Shown here piece after piece: positions 1 through 14,178 of a stretch of DNA of 64,000 nucleotides (positions within the stretch are counted from its first letter, which is position 1; each line of letters begins with the position of its first letter). The notes below the pieces were generated by a model that was given only the letters and a program-made list of their open reading frames with translations, was not told where the DNA came from and made no database searches. Position numbers and translations under genes: made by a program. The DNA comes from Calycina herbarum. Its lineage: Eukaryota > Ascomycota > Leotiomycetes > Helotiales > Pezizellaceae. The stretch lies in contig LLEY01000177.1 in assembly GCA_001414485.1 (NCBI GenBank), positions 1-64,000 on the forward strand, read 5' to 3'.

Positions 1-271
1 AGACGCTATATGATTTTACTTAGCGATTCGCTTAAAAATACTCTTATAATCTTATCTTTTTTCTTCTTCTTTTAATAACTTTTTAATATAAATTAGCCTT
101 AGTCTTATATTTTATAACTTTTATATTTATATAGTAATAAAATTAAAGTTTTAATTTTGAAATTTTTAATCAACAATTTATAAAGATATTAAAATATTAA
201 AATCGCGATTTTAAATATGTTTTCAGTTAGCCGGTTCGCTTATTTAGCCGGTTCGCTATATATATACGTTA
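1..271. mobile_element. Right part of a foldback (MITE-like) element, cut by the window edge
   Basis: This AT-rich segment shares its order of landmarks with the right half of the complete foldback element at 44703-45138: a CGATTCGCTTAAAA block near 22, an AATAACTT block, a TATATAGTAATAAA block near 135, then a duplicated subterminal motif (AGCCGGTTCGCTTAT twice, 226-256) and an outer ACGTTA end at 271. It has no coding potential. The assignment rests on similarity of layout seen by eye; the left half is outside the window. Confidence 0.45.
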
Positions 272-1152
272 CTTATTAAAATACTCTAACTATATAACTC
301 TAAGCTTATTACTTATCTAGCTATTAGTACTAATATTAATAACCTAGTCGCATAGTATATCTATATTCTTATACTAAGAAGATATAAGTATCTTATTTAT
401 AAAGATAATAAATAGTAGGATTATCTAACCTATTATATTAACTTCTTAAATAACTATAATCTATTCGCGATTACCTAGCTAAACTTTTTTACGTCTCTCG
501 TATATCTCTAAACTTATAATAATAAGCTAAGATAATATAATATCTATTATAAAACCGGTCTCGTTGAAATTATATATATTCTTATTTATAATACTATATT
601 TATTCTTAAATAACTATATAAGTATAAACTATAAGCTAATAATCTACGGATCTTTAGTTAAAGCTTACTAATAATTATAAGAACGACTCTATCGAGTTTT
701 TAGCTTAGATATATACTAAATAAAGTTATCTAACTAGTTCTTATTTATAGACTATCTATTATACTCTTTTAGTAAGTTATTAGCTATATCTCGTACTATA
801 TTCTTTAGAAGCGAAAACTCTCTCGAATCCTACTCTAATATATATCTAATTATCGCCTCCTTCTCTAGCTTCGTAAGTTTCTTCGAATTAGACTTATAAT
901 CGTATCTTAGTTAGATTCTAGCGCGTCGGCTTAAAATAGTAGATCGAGAGATATTATAAGCCTTTGTAGCGCTTTATTAGATAATTAATACGTCGTTTTC
1001 AAGTACTTAGATAGCTAAGTTAATCTTGTTTTCGTTAGAAGATATTTAGACGTTGTTTAGTAGAGATAATATAACTAGAAGTTAATAACTATTATAAAGT
1101 TTAAAAGGTAGCCAGCTCGCTTATATAGCTAGCTCGCTTATAAAACACGCTA
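272..1152 (-). mobile_element. Degenerate pogo/Fot-like transposase remnant
   Basis: Read on the minus strand this segment aligns with the pogo-like transposases elsewhere in the window. Near 960-1020 the translation resembles the N-terminal psq-type helix-turn-helix (an AI-x-VLEND-like stretch followed by a K-A-L/A region). Near 480-570 it matches the block around the NFDETGF catalytic motif. The element end near 1109-1152 carries a duplicated GCGAGCTRGCT motif and an outer terminus related to TAACGTGG. It is about half the 1,865 bp of the full-length copies and full of stops, so it is dead. The left boundary is uncertain. Confidence 0.5.
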
Positions 1153-2157
1153 AGTAAATAAGTAGTTAAAGAGAGAAGTAATAGTAATCTTAAGAATAAC
1201 TAGTTTTATATATTAATATCTAAGTAGCTACTTATAAGTAGTAGAATAACTGAGTTTTCCTCTTAAAAATTATATTATAAGTAGTTTTAGAGTTAAATAA
1301 GAGGGTTTTTATATTATTATTAAGTATTAATAGAAGTAGATCAGAGCTCTATAAAAGACTAATAGTAATCTCTATAGTAGATTTAATATTATTAATAATT
1401 TCCTAGATAGAAAGAATTATTCTACTTATTTCGTTTTATATAGTTACTATTTCTATCTACTCTTTATCTTTGTTTATTACTATACTTCTAGAGTTCTCTC
1501 TAGTAATAAAAAGTGTCTATCTAAATACGTTATAGAACTAAGTTTCCTTAGTCTCTATATTATTTTCTCTAGAGATTAGAGACTTAAGACTATTAATAAT
1601 TCTAGATACTAAAAAGCTTATTCTACTATGTTTAGTAATCTAATCTCTCTTTTTAGAGATAGTAGTTCGCTTAACTAGCTCTTCTTTTATTACTCTATAG
1701 ACTTATTTCTTATCTTAGAGTTATAACTAGTTAAAAGAGCCTAGTACTAGTATATTTAATACTACTAAGGTTTAATTCTTTAATTTAACTAAAGTCTAAT
1801 CTATTTTATATCTAAGATCGTTTATTTATAAGAGACCTGATATATAAATCACGTTTCTTAAACTACCTCTAGTAGAACATCTTTTAATAGTTTTTAATAT
1901 TCTTATAAATTTACTATCTAAATCTACTTTAGATAATATTTTAGTCTTTAGAGCTAGAATCGTAACTACGGTATTATATAATATAGAATAATTAATTATT
2001 ATAGACTAAGTAATTAGCTTTCTATCTAATCTAATTCTATTTTTATTATACTATCTTAGTATTTAGTATTTAGCGCTTATAATATAATAATAAGTTAAAA
2101 ACCTCTTTTCTAGATTATTTAAACTCTCTCTATATATAGAAACGAATATATCTAGAC
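1153..2157. other. Unassigned RIP-degraded AT-rich sequence
   Basis: About 1 kb of TA-rich sequence with stops in all frames. No recognisable protein motif, terminal repeat or RNA gene was seen. It is probably older transposon sequence, but nothing in it identifies a family. Confidence 0.5.
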
Positions 2158-2701
2158 TAACGTAGTTTATTACTAAGTAGTATATATTACCGAGTAGTAT
2201 ACTTTCCTCTACTTTACTATCTACTAACTTTAATACGCGTTTTCTTAATAACTAACTATAGAAATCTAAACCTAAGAAGCACGAATTATCCTAGCTATCG
2301 AGGCTATTCGAATATCTAAAAAACTTAGTCGTCGCTCTACTATAAAAATCTACAAAGTCTCTAAAATAATACTTCGATATAGAATAGCTAGCTGAATCTA
2401 TTACCTCGAAACCAAACCTAATTATTATAAATTAAACGACTTAGAGAAGGAGATACTTATTTAATATATACTTAATCTAGATATAAGAGGATTTACGCTC
2501 TAACTAGCTAGTATAGAAGATATAGCGAATTATATCCTCGAATCGCGGGAGAGAAAACGCGTTAGTAAGCTCTAGGTATATTAATTTATATAACGTCGAC
2601 TAGAATTAAAGACGTGTTTTAATCGCGTTTACGACTTTTAAAGAGCCTTATACGAAGATCTAGAGCTTATTAGTACGTGGTTTCAACTTATAGAGAATAT
2701 A

Positions 2702-2871
2702 TGTCGTTATATAGGTGAATAAGCCTCTGACTCATATCTATCCACGTGACTAGCACGCTAGTACCACGCTAGCACAAGTATAAATAGTCGTACTTCGAGT
2801 ACCTAGAATAGTAATAGAGAATATAATACGTATATATAACTAGATAGATTTATAACTAAGTTATACTAACA
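2702..2871 (+). repeat. 5' LTR of the copia element
   Basis: This 170-bp LTR begins TGTCGTTATATAGG and ends CTAACA. It pairs with 16141-16310 at equal length. The few differences seen are C/T or G/A transitions. Confidence 0.85.
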
Positions 2872-5800
2872 CTGATTAGTGTCGTACGTAGATTAGATTA
2901 CTTAGTTATAAGCTTACTTATACTTACTATAGTTAAGTGTCTTTAGCTAACTAAACGTTGAGAGTAGTACTGTTATACGCTGTAGCCTACTACTACGTAT
3001 AATCCTCTAACCTTGTTTAGATTTAATTATATAAGTATACTATCTTATGCTTTATCCTAGGATTTGTATAATATATAACCTTTAAGACGAATCTACCTTA
3101 TATTAAGATTATAGACTTAGAATCGCTTATTACTTTAACTCCTTTATATTCACTTATAAACTAAGTCTTATAGATTTACTTATATTAACTTATTAAGTAA
3201 ATCACTTATACCCTCGATTTACTAAAAAGAAGTAGAAGGAATCTAGTTACTTAAAGCACTACCCTAAACCTTTAAGAAAGTCGACTACTAGCTATTGTTT
3301 AAGCTATCCGACCTTTTATAGTAGGATTTTATAAAGTATCCTAGGAAGTACGACTGTTAAACCTTTCCTATCCCGATTACGTTTAGTACTAGGATTATAC
3401 TACTATTAATACTACGAATACTATAACTATTAATACCTAACAATACTATAGCAACTAAAGGAACCGGAATAGAAGAAGGCCGTTAGAAGCTCGATTTAGA
3501 AACCGTAGACAGCGATACTCTTAACGCTTATATACGAGATTATATAGACGAATACTAAGTAGGAAAGGAATATAACACTGCTTTATAGGAGGCTTTTTAA
3601 GAAGACTTCGAAGGATAGAACCTCGAATACTTTAAGACGATTATATCTACTCGATATACTAGCAGTCTTTGAAGAACCCTCTAATTAAGAGGTATATACG
3701 TAGAAGATCTTTACAAAAGAGAAAGCAGTGGAGTAGTATAGGCTTTATATAATACCTTAATAGAGGAGGAGAAGACGCTAGTACCTTATAAGGAACTTAA
3801 GAAGATTAAGTCTAAGAGAGAGGTTCTATCTAAGGAATTAAGATAGTGCTTAAAGAATCCTTATAAAGATCCTCTGAATATTAAGGAATTTATTAATAAA
3901 GGAGATACTATTATACTATTACCTAGTAAGTTAAGAAAGATAAGTAAATCAGTCCTTCTAGTAACACTATTAAAGTCTTTAAAGATACTAGTAAAGAAGG
4001 CACTAGTAACTCTAGCTCCTAAGACAATATCTAAATTAATACTATCTAAGACCTCTTCTAAGACCTCTTCTAAATTAAGTAATAAATTAATAATAAAGAA
4101 GTTACTTTTAGAGGTACTTAAGAGAGCTAAGTAAGAAAAGAAGAAGAGTAAATCGTTAAAGTATAACCTAGAATCTTCTAATAATTCTTCTTCTTCTTCT
4201 TCCTCTAAAAGCTCTTCTAACGAATTAGACTACGAGGATCTAGATAATAACGAAGAGGGCGATTTAGACAATAATAGAGATAATAGAAGTAATAGAGAAG
4301 ATAGAGATGTTAATAAAAGATAAAAGGGGAAAGGAGATCAATATACTCTTAGAAACCTTATAAGAGTATATATATCTAATAATATTAAGTTTAAAGGCTA
4401 GAGAGAGAATCTCAACCTTAAGCTAGTAGTGTTTATAGATAAATACTAGATATATAGACTTTAAAAGAAGGCATATAAGAAGGCTTTTTCTATAATACTT
4501 AAAGGAGACGCCTAGGAATTTTATTATATAGAAGTTATTAATATTATTAACAAACTTACTTTTAAAGCACTTTATAGCAAATTTAAGAAGTAATACTAGG
4601 ACCTTAATTATATTTAAAACACTTTAATAGAATAGAATAATACTACGCTTAAGGAATATAAGAGAAAGTATCTAGATAAGCCTATTCTTAAGGTCTTTAA
4701 AAAGATATATAGAAGACTATAATAGATTAAGCATAGACTTCTAAAACATATATATAAGGAAGAGGAATTCGCTAATAAGCTTCTTCTAGCTTATCACAGA
4801 TGCGAAAAGGCATCTTATATAATATTAAAACTACTAAAGAAGCTAAAGCTTTTACCTATAACCTATTCTATTAAATCAGTACTTAGTATATAGTAGAACC
4901 TATATCCAAAAGTAGAAGCATTTATAGCTAAAGACGATAAGGAAGATAACAATACTAACGTAAATCTTATAGACTAAATATTATAAACGAATATAGGATT
5001 AAAAGGGAATAACTTCTATAGAGGATTCTATAAATCTATAAATCAGTCTATACTAAGTACGTCAAATATAAATACTTAACTAGCAAATGTCTTACTCGAT
5101 TTAAAGTATAGAATATATATAAAACCTAATTATTAGTCTACGAATCACCCTAAGCCAAGTTAGAACAAATAGGAGAATAAGTAGAAGTCCGGATACACTA
5201 AGAGATATAAAAAGCCACCCTCTTATTACAGATATAGATAGTATCTTATAAGATACGAAAGCACTAAGCCAGATAAGAATATATTTAAAGAGATCGCTAT
5301 AATAATTATTAAAAATAATATAAACGATATTATCGAGAATTATATTACTAAGTATAAAGAGATCGTTATCTTAGAAGCTTAATATATTATAAATAACTTA
5401 ACCAGCTCTGCGTATAAACATACTAGTAGTAGATTACTACCACTTCTATATAGGAAAATCTTAACTTCAGTTCCTAGTACTAAGAGATATTACTATAATA
5501 AGTTCTTTAGTATTATAATCGATATAGGAGCTATAAAGAAGTCTACTATTAGTTATAACTAGTATCTTATATTTAATACTATTAAAAAGACCTCTATTTA
5601 TAATAGCTAGAAGATTAATATTAAATTTAGCGTTAGAATAAGCACTTTAATCGGCTTAATATTCGTAGATATACTAATTAGTTTAATCGAATTCTATATA
5701 CTATATATAGACACGCTATTCCTACTTTGCCTTAACGACATAGATACGCTAGAAGTTATATTTAATAACCTTAGTAATACTCTTATAATAAGTAATAGAT

Positions 5801-7338
5801 ACGAAGTCTTAGTCGTATAATAATTCGATCATCCTTTTATAATATAAGATAACACTTTATCTACTATAATTTAAGAGTTTCCTTATCTTTTAAGTAAGTA
5901 AGAGTTACGCTATTTATATAAGCGATTTAGACATCTATTTATACTAAAATTATAGACACTTCTTAAGTATACTAGCTACGACGTTAATATCGACATTCTA
6001 CAACACCTTATAAAGTACTATAAGCTATACTAGAAGTACGGAAAGTCTCTAGAACGCTTTCGATTTACTTTATATAATAATATTATATTTAACTTTTAGA
6101 TATACGTTAATATATTCTTTATAGACGAAGAAGCAGTTCTATATATTATAGACGAAGCTACTTGCTTTTAAGCTAGTAGATAGTTAAAGACTATAAAGGC
6201 AAAGCACGTCTAAGACAAGTTAAAGGAATGCTAGATAGACGTCTATTTAAGACCTCTAGATATTATTACTATAGATACTAGAACCAACTTCGTAAGTAAG
6301 GAATTTAATAAATACATAAGAGCCGCGGGAAGTATAGTAGAAAGTATTCTAGTAGAAGCATACTAATCGGTCGGAATCGTCGAATAATACTATAGACTAG
6401 TATAACAAGTATATTAAGTAATATATAAAGACTATCTAGATCTTATAAAAGAGACAGCTCTTTAGATAGTATTTAAGGCTATTAATAACATAGCTAGACT
6501 AAATAGATTAGTTCCTACTATACTAGTATTTAGAGCTTACTCTCGAATAACTTAATAGGACGCCTCTTCTTCTAATAATATTAGACAAGCTAATACAGTT
6601 AAGCGAGCTTCTTAGGAAGTTATAAAGTACTATACTAAGAAATAAGTTAACAACGCCCTTAATACTCGTAATAGACTATTAAATTACCTAAAGAATATAC
6701 CTCTTAGATCTAACATATAGGTCTAGAGAGAGATACTAAATAAGAAGAGTAAATAGATAGAACTATATTAGCTTTTAAGTATTAAAAATAAGGATATTAT
6801 TATTATACTAAATAGTAGTATAAGATTCCGATCTATAGTAGTAAAGCCTCGATTTAGTAAAATTATTAAAGAGCTAGAGCTCTTAATTCTAGAAATATTA
6901 TAAAGTAATAGTTAAGACTAGGATACTGATCTAGGAGAAAGACTTATAGAATTACTACTAAAGAGAGGACGTAGAAGACCTCGAAAGAAGCTAGCTAAAG
7001 AAGAAGAAGCTAAAGTATACGTTATTAACATATATAGTATTCCTTAAGATTACTAGTAACTTAACGATTTTAGAGACTTCGATATTAAGATATTTATATT
7101 AATCGATAATATAGTTTATATAAATTATACTAATTCCTATAAACTAGAGATTAATAGATTAATCGAAAAAGGTGTAATAAAGTTTATTACTCTAGATAAG
7201 TTACTAGATAGTGCTAATCTTTTTAATTTATAATTTATCGACTAAGTTAAATTCTATAGTATAGATAAAGCTTTTAAAAAGTTACGATTTATAGTATATA
7301 TATAGAACGATTTAGCTAAGAAGATAGTACTTACTTAG

Positions 7339-7774
7339 TGTTACGAATCACGTGTACACGTGATGAGTGAAGACCAGGCGGCGTTCTGACAGGTTAAGCA
7401 CTATCGGAATACTCTTATAAGTAGATAGGGATCGGTTAGGTTAGCTAAGCGATCTAGGGATTTCTTTTGGTTATAATTACGTGATAAGAGTTCGCTAGAC
7501 GAGGCGACAGGTCTAGCAGTCTAGCAGCGACGGAGCGACTAAGCTAGCAGGCTAGTACGAGGAAGGAAGCATCTATATAAGACTGGCACGTCTGCTATTA
7601 GATAGGAGCTTCGTACTTAACTTTAGTTATTAATCTTATTATCTTGTTTAACATCTTTGATATAAGTAACGAGTTCACTTCTAAGTAAATAACCTAGCGT
7701 ATCTATACTTCTTACTTGTATACTAACCTTCGAGACTTAGTCATCTTTGTTTAGTTCGTTTGAGTTTCGTTATA
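7339..7774 (+). repeat. 5' LTR of gypsy element 1
   Basis: This 436-bp LTR begins TGTTACGAATCACG. Compared with its partner it differs mainly by C-to-T changes on this strand. Confidence 0.88.
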
Positions 7775-10700
7775 CTTTGAGTACTAGCTTAGAAGTTTAG
7801 TTGCTATGGCCCTAGCAACCCCCGCCGTAGTAGCTAGCTCGAATGCTAGTCGGGTTAACGTCGCTGGAATATCTAGAGGTGTAACTGAGAGGACACCTAC
7901 TAGTATATAGTTAACTAGGAACGACGATAATGTTAGTATGCTAGACGCCCCCGAGCCCTATAAGGTCGAAGTACTTGAATCTATTAAAGTTAAGATGCTA
8001 GATATGTATTACGGGAAGCGAAAGGAACTCGACTTATTCCTTCTCTAAATAGATATCTACTTTAACTTTAACTCTAATAAGTTCGAAGGCAATTATAATT
8101 TATAAACTATCTTTGCTATCTCTTATCTTAGGGGATTAGTATTAGAATAAGCTTAGCTATACTTAGAGGACTTCTTTGAAAATGAGGATAAAGACGGAAA
8201 GATAGAATTAACTAAGGTTATATTTAAATCTTAGAGAGGATTTAAGGCAACTATTAGGAAAGTCTTTAGAGACTTCGATATAATCTAAATAGCTATATAT
8301 AAGCTTTTGGAATTACGCTAGACTGGATTAGTAATAGATTACGCTAATGAGTTTTAACGTTATAGAACGAAGTTGGGATAGGACGCGATTACTCTTATAG
8401 AACTCTTTTATAGAGGATTAAAGATATATATTTATAAGGAAATAGCTAAGTAGAATATGTAGTTCTTAACTATTACAGGTATAATTAAGGAAGTTGTCTA
8501 GCTGGATAACTGCTTATATAAATTTAGGAAGAGTAACTCTAGATATAAGGAAAAGAGTAAAGGGTTAGGAAAGTGGAAGCACTCTTACGCTAGTAAGTAT
8601 AGTAAGGAGGTAAACGCTATGTAAAAGAAAACCTTTTTAAAGAAAGGAGGACTTTCCTAGGAAGAACGAAATTATTAACGTGAGTAGAACTTGTGTTATA
8701 ATTGTAGCTAACTAGGCTATAGAGTAAATAAGTATAGTAAGAAGAAAGATTCTAAGGGAAAGAAACAAATTAATACTACTGTTTAATAATAGGTAGCTTT
8801 AACTGATTATATTAAACTTATAGATAAGGAGCTTGAAGTACGAGGATATAGAACCTAGATTGAAAATAACGAAGGAATTAGTAGGGTATAAGATACTGAT
8901 GATAATAGGGATCTACTCCTCGAAGAATATTACGATATATAATTAGTAATAGAATATAAGTAACCTCTTTAAGTGGAATACGAATTACTATTATTGACTA
9001 GTTCTTTAGAGATATCGGGTTTATCTTCTAGTTTAGAAAGAGAAATAAAGAATAAAGACCTAGAAGTTAGAGAAACTTAGGCTTTCCTTGGAACTTTTAA
9101 ATAAGGAAATCGATAGGTATATATCGATAATTAGAAACTAGATTTCTGGAGTCCTTATGTAATATAAGGGGTTAACCTAACTATCTTAATAACGTATATA
9201 GTTGTAAGTAATAACCCTGAAACGATAACTCTAGTTAGCCTAATTACTAGATAGAAAACTATTGAAGAAAAGGAACTAGAACAGAAACGCTAACCGATTA
9301 AAAAACCTAGCTATCTTAAAGTAGGGGATATATAGAAAATATATAATATGTTGGATAAAATTAGTACGTGGATATAGCAAGTTCTAATAGGATTTAAAGG
9401 ACGAATTAAAAATCCTTTCCTTAGGATACTGTCTAAAGATGTTATACTAGAGGAATTTAAGCGATGTATTATGGTTATGTTAATTAGAAATGATAGGTTG
9501 GTACTAAGAAAATACGACTTATAATAACTGTTTAGTATATTATTCTAGGAGTAAAGGGAATTTGATATAACTAGATAGGCTAAGATAGAACTGGAAGAAA
9601 TGTATTATTTATTAGTAGGAGAACTATGGTTTATAGAAACAGTTTAGGAAATAATAGTGTGATAGATACGATATAAATTAAGTCCGACTTTAGACTGGTT
9701 ATTATAGAAGCGATTCGAAGGAATATTACTAGAGCTTACTAGAATAGTAGAATATTATCAGATATACGAAGTAGTATTATTAGATGAAGAAGGAGTAGTA
9801 TTCTTTCCTTAGTCTCGAATTAGGGCTGTTAAGGAAAAGAATTCGAGGGACTATATATTTAAGGTTTACTATATAAAACTAGAGATAAGTATACTAGAGG
9901 CTACTTTAGATTATCTATATATAGGAGAACTATAGTCTATAGAAGCCATTTTAGAAACCAGTTACGAATAGATCTAATATAACTATAGACAAATACTAAA
10001 GCAATTTATAGGGGAAATTCCTAAAACTATAGGAATTATAGAATATAGATTAGTATACGAGGTAGTATACGCTAATAAGGAAAGAGTAAGATTCTTTCTA
10101 TAGTATAAGGATAAGAAGAGAAAGAAGTATAATTAAGAGAATCGATCTTTTAAAGTCTAATATATTAAAGCAAAGTTAGACGCTACTTTAGGAGAAAGAC
10201 AGTTAGTAATAACTATAGAAGTAAAAGGGAAGAAGTTATAAGTTATAATAGACTTAGGAGTAATAGGTAACTTTATTTCCCTAATAGCTTAAAAGAAGCT
10301 GAACATCCTAATCAAGGAAATAAGACTATATCGACTAGGAGTAGTCGATAGAACAGACGTTGTATACTAAGACGGGATTATTAATTAGTAAACCGTTCTA
10401 ACGAGAATCAATATTAAAGGATACTATTTAGATATATAATTTAATATTGTTAAAATAGGAAGTAAGGAAGTAATACTTAGTATACTATAGATTTAGGAAC
10501 ATAATCTAGAAATCGACTAGAAAGATAGGAAAATAACTTTTAATTAATATAAATATAAAGGATTGTATTTATAACTTCAAGGCTAGAACGAGGTTAGCGC
10601 TACCTCTTCCAAAGCGCTAGAACACCTTGCTCAGGGTCCTCTACAGGTTAGTAAGAAAGCTAATAACGAAATACCTATGTAGTACAGAGAATTTAGGGCT

Positions 10701-13515
10701 TTGTTCGAAAACCTAGAAGACTTGCAAGCTTTGCTAGAACATTGCTTATAGGATCATAAGATTAAATTAAAAGAGGGTCATTACCTCTCGAAGCAGAAGC
10801 TTCGGTTATATAACTAGAAAAGCCTATAAAGAATAGAAAGTTATATAAAGGAAGGTATTAAGAAGAGACATATTAGGAGATCTAAGTCGCTAATTACCTT
10901 AAATATACTTATTATTAAAAAGAAAGACAACCTAGATAAGAGAGTATATATTAATTATTAAGAAGTAAATCATACTATAGTTAAGGACGCTTATCCGCTA
11001 CTACCTAGCTAATACTTGTAGGACAAGTTAGGTAAGGTAGTACGATTTATAAAACTAGATTAACAAAACGCCTATAGACTTATAAGAATAAAAGTCAGAG
11101 ATAAATAGAAGATAGTATTTACCTTACTATCAGGCCTTTATAAGTATATAGTTATGCTATTTAGACTTTATAACATACTAGCCACATATTAAAGATAAAA
11201 TAATAACATTTTAAGAGATCTTCTAGGAGTAATAGTAATTTATTACCTAGATAATATCCTAATCTTCTTAGAAAAAGAAGAAGAATATAAGGGATATATA
11301 AGAGAAGTTTTATAATAACTTATAAAAGTAAACTCTTAGTTAAAACTCTTAAAATACAAGTTTAGAGTAACTCGGATACTTTTCCTAGGATAGGTATTTA
11401 ACCTAGGAAAAATAGAAATAGATCTAGTAAAGATCTAGGACGTCTTAAACTAGAAGTTACTAGAGAATATAAAAGACGTATAGTCCTTCCTTAGATTTAT
11501 AAACTTTTACTATCTATTTATATAAGACTATGTAAAGATTGCTAAACTAATGTCAAGACTAGTTAAGAAAGCTATTAAGTTTATATAGAATAAATAGGTA
11601 GAGGAAGCTTTTTAGAAAATTAAAGCAAAGTTTATAGAAAAACCTATTCTATACGATTTTAACGTAGATAAACCTAGTACGATTAAAACGGACGCCTTAG
11701 ATATAGTAGTAGGTGTGGTTTACCTATAGCTAAATAATAAGGGAAAACTTATACTTATTATATATTATTCTAAGATATTTAACCTAGTATAATAAAACTA
11801 TAGCATCTTTGACAAGGAATTACTTACTATAGTATTAGCTTTAGAATACTAGAGAATTTATTTATAGTTAGTAAAATACCTAGTTATAGTTTTATCTAAC
11901 TACGAGAACCTTAGGACGTTTATAATAACTAAGGAACTTATAACTAGACGATTAGCTAGATAGTTAGAGATATTAGGAGGATTTAATATTATTATTCGAT
12001 ATATAAAGGGAACGTTAAATACTCGAGCTAATGCTCTTAGCTAGAAACCCGGATACAAGGGAAATAAGGAGTATAAGAAGATTACGATCTTAAAAACTCT
12101 TAAGAATAGAGACTTAGTACCTACTATATACAAGATAGTAGTAATAAATAATATTTAGATAGATAAGATTTAGAATATATATAAAGGTTATAATTAGTAT
12201 ATAAAAGGGAAACTATAGGTTCCTAGCTTATACGTAAAAGAATTTATATAGGAATACTATACTATACCTGCTTATGGTTACTAAGGAATTCGTAGAACCC
12301 TCTAAAGGATAAGATAATACTATTATGTTAATTGATTATTTATAATAGTTAAGGAAGTGATAACGGAATATAATACTTATACTAGGAATAAGGCTTCCTA
12401 CTATATACCTTATAGATAAATAAACACTACTCTAATACTATAGATACCTTAGAAATTAGTATCTATAGATTTTATTATTAAACTACTAAAATCTAAAGAC
12501 TTAATAATAGAAGTTAAATATAATATAATCCTAGTTATTATAGAACAACTTACAAAGTATATAATTCTTATAGTATATATAGAGTTAAGTATAGCTAAGG
12601 AATTAGTATTTATATTCTTTAGAGAAGTAGTCTTAAGATATAGACTACTAGAAGAGATACTCTTAGATAGAGATAAGCTCTTTACCTTAAAATTTTAGAT
12701 CGCTCTTATAGAACGATTAGGTGTGAAAAGGAAGCTATCTATAGCTTTCTACCCTTAAACGAATAGAGGAAACGAACGAATGAATTAAGTAGTTGAAATA
12801 TACCTTCGTTGTTATATAAACTACTAGTAAGATAACTAGGTAGAACTGCTACCCTTAGTATAGTTTGCCTATAATAGTTTAGTAACGGAAACAACACTTG
12901 TTATACTATTCTATGCTAATTTTAGGTATGAATTATCAGTGTATCAAGAACCGCTGTCTACGACTATTAATAACTAGCTTACTTGTGTTTACGTCTTGAA
13001 AATTAAAGGGCTATATAAGAAACTTATAGAGGATTTGTAATTTATAGCTGAAAGAAATACGTACTACTATAATAAACGACGTAGTTAGGAGCTAATGCTA
13101 AAAGAGGGGGATAAAGTCTACTTAGTATGAAAAAACATCGATATAAAAAGACTAAGTAATAAATTAGATTATAAAAAACTTGGACTATTTAAAATTAAAC
13201 GTGTTAAAGGACCTTTAAATTATAAATTAGCGCTACTAAGAATAATGAATATCTACCTAGTATTCTATATATTCTTGCTTAAACTAGCACTACTAAGAGC
13301 ACTACTAGCCCTACTTATAGAAATTTAACTAGTAAACCTAAACGCTAAGTATAAAGTTAAGAGGATTCTTAACTATAAACTTATTAGAGAATAGGTTAAG
13401 TATTTAATAAAATAGTTAGATTACCTATATTTAGAAAACACTTAGAAACCTAGAAAAAACATTAGCTAGTACTTAGAGGAACTTTAGGAGTTCTACTGTT
13501 GAAACCTAAGTCTGC

Positions 13516-14075
13516 CTATATCGCGTGGTTAGTAGGAAAGGACTTAAGAAAGGCTGGGTCAAGGCCTAGAGCGAGGGCAGGGTCGGAAACGTCGGGCGTA
13601 GGAAGGGCGGCTAGCCTGGTAGCCTCTTCTTCTATTCGCTTCTTTTCTTCCTCCTTCTTTTTCTTCTTTCTTTCTAAATCTTTAGTAGTATCTAACTCGT
13701 TAAGCGAGTTAAGACTAGTAGCTATCATCCTTTAACGCTTCTTATAGAGTTAGCGTTTTTGCTTCTTTAGCTAGCGAATACAAGCTATAGCCTCGGCTAT
13801 GACTGTATAGCTCTTCTCCTCTTCATTATCTAGCTACTCGATTTGGGAGTCGACGCTCTCCTACTCGTTTGCTATAGGTATTCGATTAACGACGCGAATA
13901 TTATAAGACTTGTTCATAGTAGTATAACAGCTATACTATAACAACTTTTAGTCTCTAGGACTAAAATACTCGTGTTCTTTATTAGCGTTTTTACAACGGG
14001 TATATAAAGCTATTTTCTTGCTTAATAAGTTAATTACTCTATTAAGAGCTTCGTAGTCGGTTCGTCGTAGGGAAC
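13516..14075 (-). pseudogene. Opposite-strand ORF in the 3' region of gypsy element 1, broken by stops
   Basis: On the minus strand a reading frame can be followed from an ATG near 14075 (MPLVPYDEPTTKLL) down to 13516. It is interrupted only at codons where TAA/TAG replaces a likely CAA/CAG. The last 70 codons (13728-13516) are fully open and encode a lysine/glutamate-rich coiled-coil stretch (ERKKKKKEEEKKRIEEEA) followed by a proline/alanine-rich tail with LGLDPAFLKSFP. The tail is recognisable again in the second gypsy element (around 27185-27310). The function is unknown. It could be an accessory ORF of this gypsy lineage or an antisense regulator. Confidence 0.55.
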
Positions 14076-14178
14076 GAGGGGCATTTATATTAGAAAAGGA
14101 AGAAGGCTGTTAGCCTTCTAATAATATTTCTTAGGTCGTACTTAAGCGTAGGGACACGCTAAGCTAAGAAGGGGATAG

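Noticed and set aside
13499..13735. 78-codon plus-strand ORF near the 3' end of gypsy element 1
   Set aside because: It is the complement of the better-supported opposite-strand ORF. Its phenylalanine/serine run is just the reverse of the lysine/glutamate tract.
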